From assembly GCA_937910875.1 (NCBI GenBank), contig CALENA010000014.1, positions 1 to 44,381 on the forward strand: 44,381 bases of DNA, written 5' to 3'. The notes under the pieces are model-generated. The model saw nothing but the letters and a program-made list of their open reading frames with translations, was not told where the DNA came from and did no database searches. Source of the DNA: an uncultured Desulfobulbaceae bacterium. Lineage in GTDB: Bacteria > Desulfobacterota > Desulfobulbia > Desulfobulbales > Desulfocapsaceae. The position numbers and the translations under genes are program-made. Shown here in pieces: positions 16,043-25,165 of the stretch (position 1 is its first letter; the number at the start of each line of letters is the position of its first letter).

Positions 16043-18151
16043 ATGCAGCAAACCCCCTTCGATCTTGAACTTTATCGCAGTCAAATGCGCCAGTTACTGG
16101 ATCCGGACTCTGATGCTGATGTGTTCTGGCGTGCCCTTGACTTTGCGGTTGAAGCCCATGATGATCAGTGGCGTCGTTCCGGAGAGGCCTATATCATGCA
16201 TCCCTGTTCGGTGGCGAGAATTTTGGCCGAAGAGATGGATGTGACGCATCCCGAGATCCTGGCCGCGGCCCTGCTCCATGATACGGTCGAGGATGTGGAG
16301 GGGGTGACCATTGAGCTGGTCGGTGAACGCTATGGGGCCTATGTCCAGGCCATTGTTGCCGGCTGCACCAAGGTAAGCCATTATTCCGGGGACAAGCAGA
16401 CCCAGTATAAACTGATTCATCGGAAGATCTTTTCCGGGGCCGCACTTCGGCCTGAAGTGATCCTGGTTAAACTGGCCGACCGGCTGCATAATTTGCGGAC
16501 CCTCAGCTCCATGCCTCGCCACAAGCGGCAGAAGATCGCCGCCGAGACCCTGGATATTTATGCCCCTCTGGCCTCAGTCCTGGGTCTGTTCAGTATCAAA
16601 CGGGAGATGTATGATCTGGCCCTGTCCTATAAGTTTCCCAAGCAGGGGGCCAAGCTTCAGGTCCAGATCGATCAGCTCAAGAACAATCCCATGGCCCAGG
16701 ATATCATTGCGCAGATTCAGGAGAAGATGCGTGAGGTCTGGCTGGACGGTGAGGTCTCGATTCGGACCAAGGGGCTGTGGGCCTATTATGATGATAAAAA
16801 TCTGATTCTCCGCAAGCAGATTGAGAACCCGCTTGAGATCCTGGTGTTGGTTGATGACCGGCAGGCCTGCTATCGGGCGCTTGGCGTGTTGAACGAGGTC
16901 TTTCCCCCGGTCCCCAGGACGATCCGTGATTTTATCGCCAACCCCAAACCCACCGGCTATCAGGGTCTGCATGCCCGGGCCAATATCAAGGGCCAGAAAT
17001 TTCTGTTCAAGATCAGGACCGAAGATATGGCCCGCCGGGCGCAACGGGGGTTGTTCAAGGACTGGAATTCAAAGAGCACCCGGCAGCGCCGTTTCATCCG
17101 TGAAATTCAGGAGATGTTTGATGTCCTCGGCTCTGAAGAGATGGTCTCCTACCGGGATGTAATTGCGGCAAGCGGCCGAAAGGAAATTTACACTTATACC
17201 CCGCAAGGAGACTTGATTCACCTGCCGGTCAGGTCAACGGTTCTTGATTTTGCCTATCTGGTCCATACGGATATCGGTCGAAGTTGTGTGGGGGCCATGG
17301 TCGCCAATCGTAAACTGCCACCGGATGGAATTTTGTATGATGGCGATGTGGTAAGAATTATCAGGGCAGATCATCCGGTTGATTTTGAGCAGAAGATGTT
17401 CGAGATCTGTCAGACGCCCCGGGCGCGGGCCGAGTTGTCCCGTGCCTTCCGGGTCCGGCGTCAGCGGGTGGCTCTTGCCATTGGCCAGTCCATTCTGGGG
17501 CAGGAGATGCTGCGCTATGGCCTGCCCCACGAGCTTCTGGAGAAACCGGAGGTCGCGCGACTCCTGGCCCATTTCGGAGCCAGTGATCTGGGACATCTCT
17601 ATGTGCTGGTGGGTGAAGGGCGGGTCGGTCTGTCCCCCCTGATTAAAAGGATCAAGCAGGATCTCTATGCCGGACAGTCACCTCTGGCTGAACCCACCGG
17701 GGTCTTCAACGTCATTGAGCTCACCACCCTTGATCCGGTCTCGATCAAGATTTCGGCGTGCTGCAAGCCAAATCCCACAGACAAGGGACTCTGTGGTCTG
17801 CTCAGTGAACGGGGCCTGAGTGTGCACAGCAAGAGTTGCTCAAAACTGCTGGAGATCAAGTTTCAGCGGGAAGATATTGTTGATGTCCGCTGGAAGTTGC
17901 GTGAAACCCGGGTGCGCAAGAAACAGACCATTGTCATGCTGGCTGCCACAAGGCAACGGGTGCTGATGATTGCAGGCGTTGCCCCTGAGGCCATGAAGCT
18001 CTGTGATCTGATGATTCTCTCCAAGGGGCCTATTCCGGCTCCGGCCTGGGAACTGATCTTCGAGGTCCCCAATCTCTACGACCTGCGTCAGGTGATCAAA
18101 CATTTCGACAAATCCGGCCTGCCCTACGAATTTGTCATGGAGTTTGAATGA
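16043..18151 (+). CDS. long RelA/SpoT homologue, hydrolase intact, synthetase site degenerate
   Basis: This 702-residue RSH protein has all usual domains. The HD hydrolase (about residues 20-200) keeps RRSGEAYIMHP, HDTVED and LVKLADRLHNLRT, the full metal and (p)ppGpp-hydrolysis set. The synthetase-like domain (about 230-345) keeps the substrate Tyr/His in GYQGLHA, but the catalytic segment normally reading DLxAIR is NPLEIL, and the Glu of ExQIRT is replaced (LFKIRT). The TGS (IYTYTPQGDLIHLPVRS), Cys-rich (ISACCKPNPTDKGL) and C-terminal ACT-like domains follow. I therefore infer a hydrolase-type enzyme with no synthesis activity. Its 3' end overlaps the convergent TSCPD gene by 17 bp. The start at 16043 has no strong ribosome site. 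Confidence 0.9.
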   Translation: MQQTPFDLELYRSQMRQLLDPDSDADVFWRALDFAVEAHDDQWRRSGEAYIMHPCSVARILAEEMDVTHPEILAAALLHDTVEDVEGVTIELVGERYGAYVQAIVAGCTKVSHYSGDKQTQYKLIHRKIFSGAALRPEVILVKLADRLHNLRTLSSMPRHKRQKIAAETLDIYAPLASVLGLFSIKREMYDLALSYKFPKQGAKLQVQIDQLKNNPMAQDIIAQIQEKMREVWLDGEVSIRTKGLWAYYDDKNLILRKQIENPLEILVLVDDRQACYRALGVLNEVFPPVPRTIRDFIANPKPTGYQGLHARANIKGQKFLFKIRTEDMARRAQRGLFKDWNSKSTRQRRFIREIQEMFDVLGSEEMVSYRDVIAASGRKEIYTYTPQGDLIHLPVRSTVLDFAYLVHTDIGRSCVGAMVANRKLPPDGILYDGDVVRIIRADHPVDFEQKMFEICQTPRARAELSRAFRVRRQRVALAIGQSILGQEMLRYGLPHELLEKPEVARLLAHFGASDLGHLYVLVGEGRVGLSPLIKRIKQDLYAGQSPLAEPTGVFNVIELTTLDPVSIKISACCKPNPTDKGLCGLLSERGLSVHSKSCSKLLEIKFQREDIVDVRWKLRETRVRKKQTIVMLAATRQRVLMIAGVAPEAMKLCDLMILSKGPIPAPAWELIFEVPNLYDLRQVIKHFDKSGLPYEFVMEFE

Positions 18152-18740
18152 TCGGGTTTTCTGTCTGTTCTTCCGCTTTGGTGGGTGCCGGGGGCGGCGT
18201 GTGGACGTAACGTTTCAGGACTCCGGTCAGCATGTCGGGCAGGTCATTTTTCTGCCGTGAACTGCGATGGAGCTGTTTGATGGTTTTTTCCAGGGTCAGG
18301 ACCTCGCCCAGGAAGACGTGCCTGAGGATCAGGGAGACGAGCCGGGTGATGGTGGTCAGGTTGGAAATCCGCGACTGGAGGTGATGGTCACGGTCAAAGG
18401 CGGTTGAGGCAAAGATTTCCACCGGGTCCCCCTCCAATTCGCTGACCGAGACATACCAGGTGTTGAGTTCCCGGTCCCGGGTTCGGAAGCGGACCGCGTC
18501 GAGGACGTCGGGCAGTTCCCGTTGTGTCTGCTGACCGCAGGAGGCACTGCCGGCGTGAGGGTGTCGGAGGTCGGATTTAATCAGGGTGCAGATGCGCTGC
18601 ATCAGTTCGGGCTCCTGCTGCATGGAGCGGGCCAGGGCCGTGCATTGCGGGCAGAATTCATTGCCGGTGATTTCCTGCAGTTTGCCTGTGCTCCGGCCGC
18701 AGCCGTCGCAGGTATCGATGTCAACACTGTGCATGATCAT
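18135..18740 (-). CDS. zinc-ribbon plus TSCPD-domain protein
   Basis: This 201-residue protein has an N-terminal four-Cys ribbon (CDGCGRSTGK ... FCPQC, residues about 11-33). Its C-terminal domain (about residues 75-170) follows the TSCPD pattern known from the end of B12-dependent ribonucleotide reductases: NTWYVSVSELEGDPVEIFAS, then helices TRLVSLILRH and LEKTIKQLHR. It is not attached to a reductase here and none is nearby. Family knowledge suggests a nucleotide-reductase-related accessory role, but that is only inference. It overlaps aat by 20 bp at its start (ATG 18740, alternative 18734 with better ribosome spacing) and overlaps the convergent RSH gene by 17 bp at its end. Confidence 0.72.
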   Translation of the reverse strand: MIMHSVDIDTCDGCGRSTGKLQEITGNEFCPQCTALARSMQQEPELMQRICTLIKSDLRHPHAGSASCGQQTQRELPDVLDAVRFRTRDRELNTWYVSVSELEGDPVEIFASTAFDRDHHLQSRISNLTTITRLVSLILRHVFLGEVLTLEKTIKQLHRSSRQKNDLPDMLTGVLKRYVHTPPPAPTKAEEQTENPIIQTP

Positions 18741-19410
18741 GGTTCCAGTTTCCGTCTGCTTTGTTTGAGTGGATCAGTCGTTGTAACTGTCCGGAAAATT
18801 CAATTCCTGAGATCTCCCGGGCGCCAAAGCCCAGGAGGTGCCGGGTGGTCATCTGGCAGTCGATCAACCGGACGCCCCTGTGCTCCAGGGAGTTGACCAG
18901 GGCGACCAGGGCGACCTTGGAACCATTGCTGATCCTGGTGAACATGGACTCGCCGAAAAACACCTGGCCGAGTCGGATTCCGTACAGGCCACCGGCCAGT
19001 TTTTCTCCGTCCCAACATTCCACTGAATGGGCATAGCCTAACCGGTGCAACCGGCAGTACGCTGCCTGCATCTCCTGGGTGATCCAGGTCTCTTCCCCGA
19101 TCTCGCTGCGGCAGGTGGAGCACGCCGTGATGACCTCTTCAAAGGCGTGGTCAAAGGTGACTCGGAATCTTCGTCCTCTGATCTCCCGGGCCAGCCGTTT
19201 CGGGAGATGAAACTCCTTTGGGATCAGAATCAGCCGGGGGCTGGTAAACCACCAGAGGAGAGGGTCGCCGGCTGCATACCAGGGGAAGATGCCCAGGCGA
19301 TATGCGGCGATGAGTCGTTCCGGGCTCAAGTCGCCGCCCACTGCCAGCAGGCCATGGGCATCGGCCAGTTGGACAGGGGGGAAGATGTGTTCAGGGCCCA
19401 GGCAATACAT
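18721..19410 (-). CDS. aat: leucyl/phenylalanyl-tRNA-protein transferase
   Basis: This 229-residue cytosolic enzyme adds Leu or Phe from aminoacyl-tRNA to the N-terminal Arg or Lys of proteins, marking them for ClpS/ClpAP degradation (N-degron pathway). Conserved segments are present: FPPVQLADAHGLLAVGGDL at the N-terminus, GIFPWY, WWFTSPRLIL, FFGESMFTR and LIDCQMTTRHLLGFGA. Length is normal. The start codon at 19410 gives MYCLGP and has only a weak ribosome site. It overlaps the downstream TSCPD gene by 20 bp, suggesting coupled translation. Confidence 0.95.
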   Translation of the reverse strand: MYCLGPEHIFPPVQLADAHGLLAVGGDLSPERLIAAYRLGIFPWYAAGDPLLWWFTSPRLILIPKEFHLPKRLAREIRGRRFRVTFDHAFEEVITACSTCRSEIGEETWITQEMQAAYCRLHRLGYAHSVECWDGEKLAGGLYGIRLGQVFFGESMFTRISNGSKVALVALVNSLEHRGVRLIDCQMTTRHLLGFGAREISGIEFSGQLQRLIHSNKADGNWNHDHAQC

Positions 19411-19495
19411 GGCTCATGTATATCCAGGTCCGGCGGGCCTGTCAATTGGGATGTGTGGGGCAGGTCTGTGGCTGAAGTCGGGGCCGGTCAGGTGA

Positions 19496-19708
19496 TCAGC
19501 AGCGTTTTTCAGGGACGCCCAGGGCCTTGAGGATGAGTGCCAGGGGGCAGAACTTGCTGAAACCGAACTGGAGAAGGTTGGCGCCGACAAACAGAGTGAA
19601 GTACAGCCAGTATTGATGGTGAAAAAGAGGACTTGCTTCAACGCCCAGCGCGAGGGAGAGGATGATGAAAAATCCGGCAAGTGAGTGGACCCAGTCGGTG
19701 ATGTTCAT
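19496..19708 (-). CDS. DUF2892 (YgaP-type) small membrane protein
   Basis: This 70-residue protein has two membrane helices (about residues 8-25 and 30-48) and the family ending FSKFCPLALILKALG. The DUF2892 domain is the membrane anchor of YgaP-type rhodaneses and also occurs alone, often near sulfide- or persulfide-handling genes. The start at 19708 has AGGAA seven bases upstream. It lies 13 bp after the ArsR-type gene and surely belongs to its operon. Two cysteines (in KFCPL and at the very C-terminus) are noteworthy for a sulfur-related role. The function of stand-alone DUF2892 proteins is unknown. Confidence 0.88.
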   Translation of the reverse strand: MNITDWVHSLAGFFIILSLALGVEASPLFHHQYWLYFTLFVGANLLQFGFSKFCPLALILKALGVPEKRC

Positions 19709-19721
19709 ACGGTGCTTCCTG

Positions 19722-20012
19722 TTATTTGATATTGGGGCAGTAGAGTTCCTGCATGGTCTTCATCAATTCGGTGATTCGAGGGTCGGTGACGCGGTTGTAG
19801 ATGAAGTTCGCGTCCTTGCGGCAATCGATGACACCCTGGTTGCGCAGAATATTCAGATGCTGGGAGACGTTGGCGTTGGTGGTCTTGACCTGGTCCCGGA
19901 TGTCGCCCACCGACATCTCCCGGTCCCGGAGGAGACAGAGAATCTTCAGGCGAATCGGATGGGACATCGATTTGAGCAGTTTGGACAGGGTGTCGATGTG
20001 CTCACTTTCCAT
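19722..20012 (-). CDS. ArsR-family regulator with BigR/SqrR-like cysteine pair
   Basis: This 96-residue winged-helix repressor of the ArsR/SmtB family has the recognition region TTNANVSQHLNILRNQGVI. Counted from ATG 20012 its cysteines are Cys26 (in KILCLLRD), Cys64 and Cys92 (in ELYCPN). Cys26 and Cys92 are 66 residues apart, the same spacing as the reactive pair in the sulfide-responsive regulators BigR and SqrR. No ArsR-type metal motif ELCVCDL is present. I infer a persulfide/sulfide or redox sensor controlling the downstream DUF2892 gene. GGAG lies eight bases before 20012; a TTG at 20018 is in frame but too close to that site. Confidence 0.88.
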   Translation of the reverse strand: MESEHIDTLSKLLKSMSHPIRLKILCLLRDREMSVGDIRDQVKTTNANVSQHLNILRNQGVIDCRKDANFIYNRVTDPRITELMKTMQELYCPNIK

Positions 20013-20056
20013 GGGCAATACTCCAGAGAGGTTTCTATTTCAGAAATTGATTTAAT

Positions 20057-20086
20057 AATATAGTGTTTCAGGGACGCTGTTGTAAA
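20057..20086 (-). promoter_or_regulatory. candidate promoter of the arsR-like gene
   Basis: On the minus strand TTTACA (20081-20086) and TATATT (20057-20062) are separated by 18 bases and lie about 45 bp upstream of the ATG. The very AT-rich stretch between this and the start codon (20040-20062) is bounded by a GAAA/TTTC partial dyad that could be the regulator's own operator. Confidence 0.5.
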
Positions 20087-20278
20087 GAGAATTTTTGGAA
20101 TTGTGTAGATGAGTTCCCTGAGAGTTGTGCCTGACCGGGTGAGCCTGCAGTTTTTCGACGAGATCTGTCAGGTGGCAGGTTCTTTCAGGTTGCTCATGTG
20201 TGATCAGGGAGCTGGCAGGAATCAGAAACGTCCTGTCTCTCATGCAGGGCGAGGCTTTTCTGTATCCAGGGTTTCAGT

Positions 20279-20776
20279 TCATGATTCAGAGCTGTCAGCG
20301 GTTGGGGGTGGAATAAAGTTTTCTTTTTTGGGGAAGAGAAACCAGTAGAGCCATCCGGCCAGGGCGGCCATAACCAGATAGAGCCAGGGCTCGAATCCGA
20401 CCCTGTTTTCCGGGCGCAGCAGGGCCAGCAGGGAGAGGATGGCGGTGAACTGAAAGCCTGTGCGATGGCAGAGCAGGACCTCGCGCAGGAGGTAGAAATG
20501 AATAATCGGCACCACCAATCCCAGGAAAAGTGTCAGGTCGATCCGGTTGTCGAGGGTCATGGCGTACAACTGCCGCCCGGTGATCAGGGCCAGAATGGCG
20601 GCGAGACCCAGAATCAGGAGCTGGACCTGCTGTCCGCGACCCGGCGGGGCCAGGTTGTTCAGATGAAAGACCAGCTTGCCGTGGTTAACCGTGGGGCTCA
20701 GCTCTTTCCAGATCCTCTGTTTGCTCGTGTTGGTCGTCAGCAGGGCTTTAATTTTCTGTTCGATTGTGTCAGCCAT
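20279..20776 (-). CDS. unknown membrane protein
   Basis: This 165-residue protein has a soluble N-terminus of about 50 residues (containing LLTTNTSKQRIWKELSP) followed by four predicted membrane helices (about 53-70, 79-97, 105-120 and 130-146) and a short polar tail. I recognise no family. It is divergent from acs, with 282 bp between them that hold probable promoter sequences for both. The ribosome site at 20776 is weak. Base use resembles its neighbours, so it is likely a real gene. Confidence 0.65.
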   Translation of the reverse strand: MADTIEQKIKALLTTNTSKQRIWKELSPTVNHGKLVFHLNNLAPPGRGQQVQLLILGLAAILALITGRQLYAMTLDNRIDLTLFLGLVVPIIHFYLLREVLLCHRTGFQFTAILSLLALLRPENRVGFEPWLYLVMAALAGWLYWFLFPKKENFIPPPTADSSES

Positions 20777-20914
20777 GGCGTTTCAGTAGAGAGTGAATGT
20801 TGGCAGCGAAAAAAGCTGGCAAGATCATATTCGATCTTTTGCGTTCTGGCCAAAGGAAAAGGGACAGAAAGAACAGTATCAATAAAATTGATTGCCTGTG
20901 CAAGCTTTTTTTAT

Positions 20915-20965
20915 TTGACAGGTCCCGGTCTGTTCAGGGTATGTTACCCTGTTTGTTAAGGTAAC
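20915..20965 (+). promoter_or_regulatory. acs: acs upstream region: -35-like hexamer and palindromic sites
   Basis: TTGACA (20915-20920) is followed after 19 bases by TATGTT (20940-20945), a possible sigma70 promoter with long spacing. Overlapping it are GGGTA-N3-TACCC (20937-20949) and GTTACC-N11-GGTAAC (20943-20965), two dyads that share one half-site. Together they look like an operator for a dimeric regulator placed over the start region. This lies about 95-145 bp before the acs ATG. Confidence 0.45.
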
Positions 20966-21058
20966 CGTGTCTGTTCGCGCCCTTGTCTTTTCGCCTTTTA
21001 ATATATTGTTTTTGTGCGATTGTGTGGGCTATCCAGCAAAAAATTGAAGGAGAGAATT

Positions 21059-23044
21059 ATGGCTACAAGTGACGATAAAATTACCAGTTTGCTCAGTGAA
21101 GGACGAGTTTTTGCGCCGCCGACCGCTGGTCAGGCCACGGCCCATGTGGGCAGCATGGAGGCCTATCAGGCGGCCTATCAGCGTTCCATGGATGATCCGG
21201 AAGGGTTTTGGGCCGATCGTGCCGAGGAACTGGTGACCTGGGACAAGAAATGGGACAAGGTCCTGGACTATGATTTGAGCGTGCCTGAGATCAAGTGGTT
21301 CGAAGGCGGCAAGCTGAACATGTCATATAACTGTCTGGATCGTCATCTCAAGAACGGTCGTCGCAATAAGGCCGCCATTATCTGGCAGGGTGAGCCGGAA
21401 GAAGACGTTCGGGTCTACACCTATCAGATGCTCTACACCGAGGTCTGCCGTTTTGCCAATGTCCTGAAGGCTAAAGGGGTTAAGAAGGGTGACCGGGTAT
21501 CCATCTACCTGCCCATGGTCCCTGAACTGGCCATTGCCCTTCTGGCCTGCTCCCGGATCGGTGCCATGCATTCCGTGGTCTTTGCCGGTTTCTCCGCCAT
21601 TGCTCTGCAGAGCCGGATTCAGGATTGTGAGGCCAAGGTCCTGATTACCTCTGATGCCGTTATCCGCGCCGGCAAGACTATCCCGCTCAAGCCCAATGCC
21701 GATAAAGCCCTGGCCACCTGCCCCACGGTTGAACATTGCATCGTGGTTCAACGGGCCGGGAACGAGATTTCCATGCAGGAGGGTCGTGACACCTGGTGGC
21801 ATGATGAGATTACCGCTCCGGGCATCAGCAGTGAATGCACACCGGAGTCCATGGATGCCGAGGATATCCTTTTTATTCTCTATACCTCAGGCTCCACTGG
21901 CAAGCCCAAGGGCGTGGTTCATACCACCGGCGGCTATCTGACCTATGCCATGCATACCTGTCAGTGGGTCTTTGATCTCAAGGATGATGATGTCTACTGG
22001 TGTACCGCTGATATCGGCTGGATCACCGGACATACTTATATCCTCTACGGTCCCCTGGGACTGGGCGCCACCTCGTTGATGTTCGAGGGTGTTCCTTCCT
22101 ATCCCGGCCCGGATCGTTTCTGGAAGATTGTCGAGAAATTCCAGGTCAATATTTTTTACACCGCGCCCACGGTTATCCGGGCCCTGATGCGTGATGGTGA
22201 GGGGCCGACCCAGCGGTATGACCTTTCCAGTCTCCGTCTTCTGGGCTCTGTGGGCGAGCCCATTAATCCTGAGGCCTGGATGTGGTATCACATCAATATC
22301 GGCAAGGAGAAACTGCCCATTGTCGATACCTGGTGGCAGACCGAAACCGGTGGCATCATGATCTCGCCGCTGCCCTTTGCCACACCACTCAAACCAGGTT
22401 CCGCAACCCTGCCCCTGCCGGGTATCGATGCGGCCATCTATGATGAGAACGGCAATGAGGCCGGACCGAACGAAGGAGGGCATCTGGTCATCCGCAAACC
22501 CTGGCCCGGTATCCTCCGGGGCGTGTTCGGCGATCAGGCCCGCTACAAAAAAACTTATTTCAGCCGTTATGATAACACCTATGACCCCGAAGATGGGGCC
22601 CGTCGCGACGAGGATGGCTACTTCTGGATCATGGGTCGTCTGGATGACGTTATCAATGTCTCTGGACATCGTCTGGGCACGGCCGAGATTGAATCGGCCC
22701 TGGTCTCTCATCCCTCCGTGGCTGAGGCCGCAGTTGTTGGTATGCCCCATCCCATCAAGGGTCAGGCCATCTATGCCTTTGTCACTCCCAATTCCAACGT
22801 AGAGCAGACCCCGGAACTGCTGGCTGAACTGCGAATCCATGTGCGGACCGAGATCGGCCCCATTGCCTCCCCTGATGCCATTCAGTACGCCCCTGGTCTG
22901 CCCAAGACCCGGAGCGGCAAGATCATGCGTCGGGTTTTGCGGAAGATTGCCGCCAATGATTTTGAGAATTTTGGTGACACCTCCACCCTGGCTGATCCGT
23001 CGGTAGTCGATGATCTGATCAATGCCAAGAAGGCCTTGAGTTGA
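21059..23044 (+). CDS. acs: acetyl-CoA synthetase (AMP-forming)
   Basis: This 661-residue adenylate-forming enzyme converts acetate, ATP and CoA to acetyl-CoA, AMP and PPi. It has the ATP-binding loop [19 protein letters not shown], the motifs [11 protein letters not shown] and [10 protein letters not shown], and the hinge region [19 protein letters not shown]. The C-terminal [11 protein letters not shown] carries the catalytic Lys whose acetylation by Pat-type enzymes switches Acs off. The start at 21059 has GGAGAG four bases upstream; an upstream ATG at 21014 has none. It is followed by the CBS/DUF294 protein, exonuclease, DUF4212 and symporter genes, giving a complete acetate uptake and activation module. 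Confidence 0.97.
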   Translation: MATSDDKITSLLSEGRVFAPPTAGQATAHVGSMEAYQAAYQRSMDDPEGFWADRAEELVTWDKKWDKVLDYDLSVPEIKWFEGGKLNMSYNCLDRHLKNGRRNKAAIIWQGEPEEDVRVYTYQMLYTEVCRFANVLKAKGVKKGDRVSIYLPMVPELAIALLACSRIGAMHSVVFAGFSAIALQSRIQDCEAKVLITSDAVIRAGKTIPLKPNADKALATCPTVEHCIVVQRAGNEISMQEGRDTWWHDEITAPGISSECTPESMDAEDILFILYTSGSTGKPKGVVHTTGGYLTYAMHTCQWVFDLKDDDVYWCTADIGWITGHTYILYGPLGLGATSLMFEGVPSYPGPDRFWKIVEKFQVNIFYTAPTVIRALMRDGEGPTQRYDLSSLRLLGSVGEPINPEAWMWYHINIGKEKLPIVDTWWQTETGGIMISPLPFATPLKPGSATLPLPGIDAAIYDENGNEAGPNEGGHLVIRKPWPGILRGVFGDQARYKKTYFSRYDNTYDPEDGARRDEDGYFWIMGRLDDVINVSGHRLGTAEIESALVSHPSVAEAAVVGMPHPIKGQAIYAFVTPNSNVEQTPELLAELRIHVRTEIGPIASPDAIQYAPGLPKTRSGKIMRRVLRKIAANDFENFGDTSTLADPSVVDDLINAKKALS

Positions 23045-23229
23045 TCAAAGGCGCGGTCCTGGCCTGTGCTCTGGCTCCCTGGCTGTTGGAACAGGCGCCT
23101 GGTTCGGGGCCGGTATTGAGTTGATGAAGGACAAAGCGGAATCTTCCTGCGGGGAGATTTCGCTTTGTTGTGTTGTGGCGATGGCGCCCCGGGTTGGCAT
23201 GGAGTCAGGCGGATGGTGAGGGAGTACAG

Positions 23230-25161
23230 ATGAGTCTGGAACACGATGATGTCCACAGGGTCGCCCCGGATGTGGTGGTCTCTTTTCTGGAAGCTGTGCT
23301 CCCGTTCAGCACCCTGGAGCGGACGACACTGACCGAGATTGCCAGGCATTGCCGGATTGATTTTTTCCCCAAGGGGACCCGGTTGCTCACTGCCGGTGAG
23401 ACTGAACTGACCCATCTTTTTATTATCCAGCAGGGCGGGGTCAAGGCCTTTCTCGAAGATGACCAGGGCGAGGTGACTCTCAAGGATTTCCGGGGTGAGG
23501 GGGCCTATATCGGTGCTCTGGGCCTGATTCGTGGGACCCGGGCCAATCTGAATATTGAGATGGTGGAGGATACCTTCTGTTTTCTCCTGCCCCGGGAGAT
23601 CTTTCTGGGCTTGCTCAAGGAACAGCCGGCCTTTACCCAGTATTATCTGAAGAGCTTTTCGGAAAAGGTGGTCAGCACCGCCTACAGGGAACTGCGCCAT
23701 CACAAGGTCTCCCGACGGAACCATGAGGATCTGTACCTCTTTACCATTCGGGCAGGTGAGGTGGTCAAAACCCTGCGCAAGGTACCGGCTGACATGACTA
23801 TTCAGGCGGCGGCGGCCCAGATGGCCCGTTACCGGGTGGGCAGCCTCCTGATCCACAGCGAACAGGACCCGGAAGAGATCCAGGGAATCATCACCGATCG
23901 TGACCTGCGTTCGAAAGTGGTGGCGGCCGGTCTTGATTATACCTTGCCGGTTCGTGAGATCATGGTCGGGCCGGTCCAGAGGGTTCTTTCGCAGACCGTC
24001 TGTTTTGATGTCCTCTTGAAGATGATGTCCACGGGGATTCACCACCTGGCCGTGGAGCAGGGCGGGCGGGTCATCGGGGTGATCACCTCCCATGATGTCA
24101 TGCTCCTTCAGGGCCATTCCCCTTATTATCTGTTCAAGGAAATCCGCTCCCAGGCCAGTATTGTTGATCTGTATCCTCTGGCCCAGAAGATTCCGGATGT
24201 GGTGCGCGGGCTGATCAAGGAGGGGGCCAAGGCCGGCAATATCACCCAGATGATTGCCATCCTCAATGATCATATTCTCGACCGGATGCTCACTTTGCTG
24301 GAGCAGGAGATGGGGCCGCCCCCCCTGCCGTATTGCTGGCTCCTCATGGGCAGCGAGGGGCGCCGCGAGCAGACCTTCAAGACAGACCAGGACAACGCGA
24401 TAGTCTATGCCGATCCCGGCAATGAAGCGGAAGGGGAAGTTGCCGCCCGTTATTTCAAGGAGTTTGCCGACCAGGCCATTAACCATCTGGTGAACTGCGG
24501 CTATCCGCTCTGCCCGGGTGAGATCATGGCCCGTAATCCCCGCTGGTGCCAACCCCTGGCGGTCTGGAAGTCCTATTTTGATCACTGGATCAATGCCCCT
24601 GAGCCTGAAGAACTGCTGCATGCCACCATCTTTTTTGACTTTCGGGCCGGATATGGCACGGTTGCCCTGGCCGAGGAGCTGCGTGATCACCTGACCGTGA
24701 AGGCCCTCAGGCAGGAAATTTTTCTCCTCCATCTGGCCCGGCAATGCATGGGGACCAGAGTGCCGCTCTCCATCTTTAAGAATTTTATCGTTGGCAAGGA
24801 TGGCAAGCACAAGAACCGTCTGGATATCAAGAGTCAGGGGGTGACGCCTTTTACCAATTTTGCCCGTATCCTGGCCTTGAAGCATGGGATCAAGGAGACT
24901 AATACCCTGGCCCGTCTCAAGGTCCTGGTCGATGGTGGCCAGATCACCGATGAGATCTGGACGCTGGCGCACGAGGCCTATGAACTGCAGATGCAGCAGC
25001 GCCTGATCCATCAGTTGCAGCAGATCGAGGAGGGGACTCATCCTGATAATTATATTGATCCGGCTCATTTGAGTGAACTTGAACGGCGGATGCTCAAGGA
25101 TGCCTTTGCTGTGATCGAGCGTCTCTATGGTCTGCTGGGCAGTATGTATCCCGCCGGGTGA
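23230..25161 (+). CDS. cNMP-binding / CBS / DUF294 nucleotidyltransferase-like signalling protein
   Basis: This 643-residue soluble protein has four parts. A cyclic-nucleotide-binding domain spans about residues 15-140 (PFSTLERTTLTEIARHC, FFPKGTRLLTAGE). A tandem CBS pair spans about 160-295 (GIITDRDLRSKVVAAG, GIHHLAVEQGGRVIGVITSH). A DUF294 nucleotidyltransferase-like domain has MGSEGRREQT and the acidic motif KTDQDNAIV, and a DUF294 C-terminal helical domain ends the protein. CBS domains usually sense adenine nucleotides. It is commonly found next to acs, the DnaQ-like exonuclease and the DUF4212/symporter pair, so it may regulate acetate metabolism by nucleotide level. The start at 23230 has GGGAG five bases upstream. 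Its catalytic activity, if any, is unknown. Confidence 0.9.
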   Translation: MSLEHDDVHRVAPDVVVSFLEAVLPFSTLERTTLTEIARHCRIDFFPKGTRLLTAGETELTHLFIIQQGGVKAFLEDDQGEVTLKDFRGEGAYIGALGLIRGTRANLNIEMVEDTFCFLLPREIFLGLLKEQPAFTQYYLKSFSEKVVSTAYRELRHHKVSRRNHEDLYLFTIRAGEVVKTLRKVPADMTIQAAAAQMARYRVGSLLIHSEQDPEEIQGIITDRDLRSKVVAAGLDYTLPVREIMVGPVQRVLSQTVCFDVLLKMMSTGIHHLAVEQGGRVIGVITSHDVMLLQGHSPYYLFKEIRSQASIVDLYPLAQKIPDVVRGLIKEGAKAGNITQMIAILNDHILDRMLTLLEQEMGPPPLPYCWLLMGSEGRREQTFKTDQDNAIVYADPGNEAEGEVAARYFKEFADQAINHLVNCGYPLCPGEIMARNPRWCQPLAVWKSYFDHWINAPEPEELLHATIFFDFRAGYGTVALAEELRDHLTVKALRQEIFLLHLARQCMGTRVPLSIFKNFIVGKDGKHKNRLDIKSQGVTPFTNFARILALKHGIKETNTLARLKVLVDGGQITDEIWTLAHEAYELQMQQRLIHQLQQIEEGTHPDNYIDPAHLSELERRMLKDAFAVIERLYGLLGSMYPAG

Positions 25162-25165
25162 TCGA

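Noticed and set aside
20052-20243. Minus-strand open frame of 63 codons upstream of arsR
   Set aside because: It overlaps the likely arsR promoter and has no recognisable features or ribosome site.
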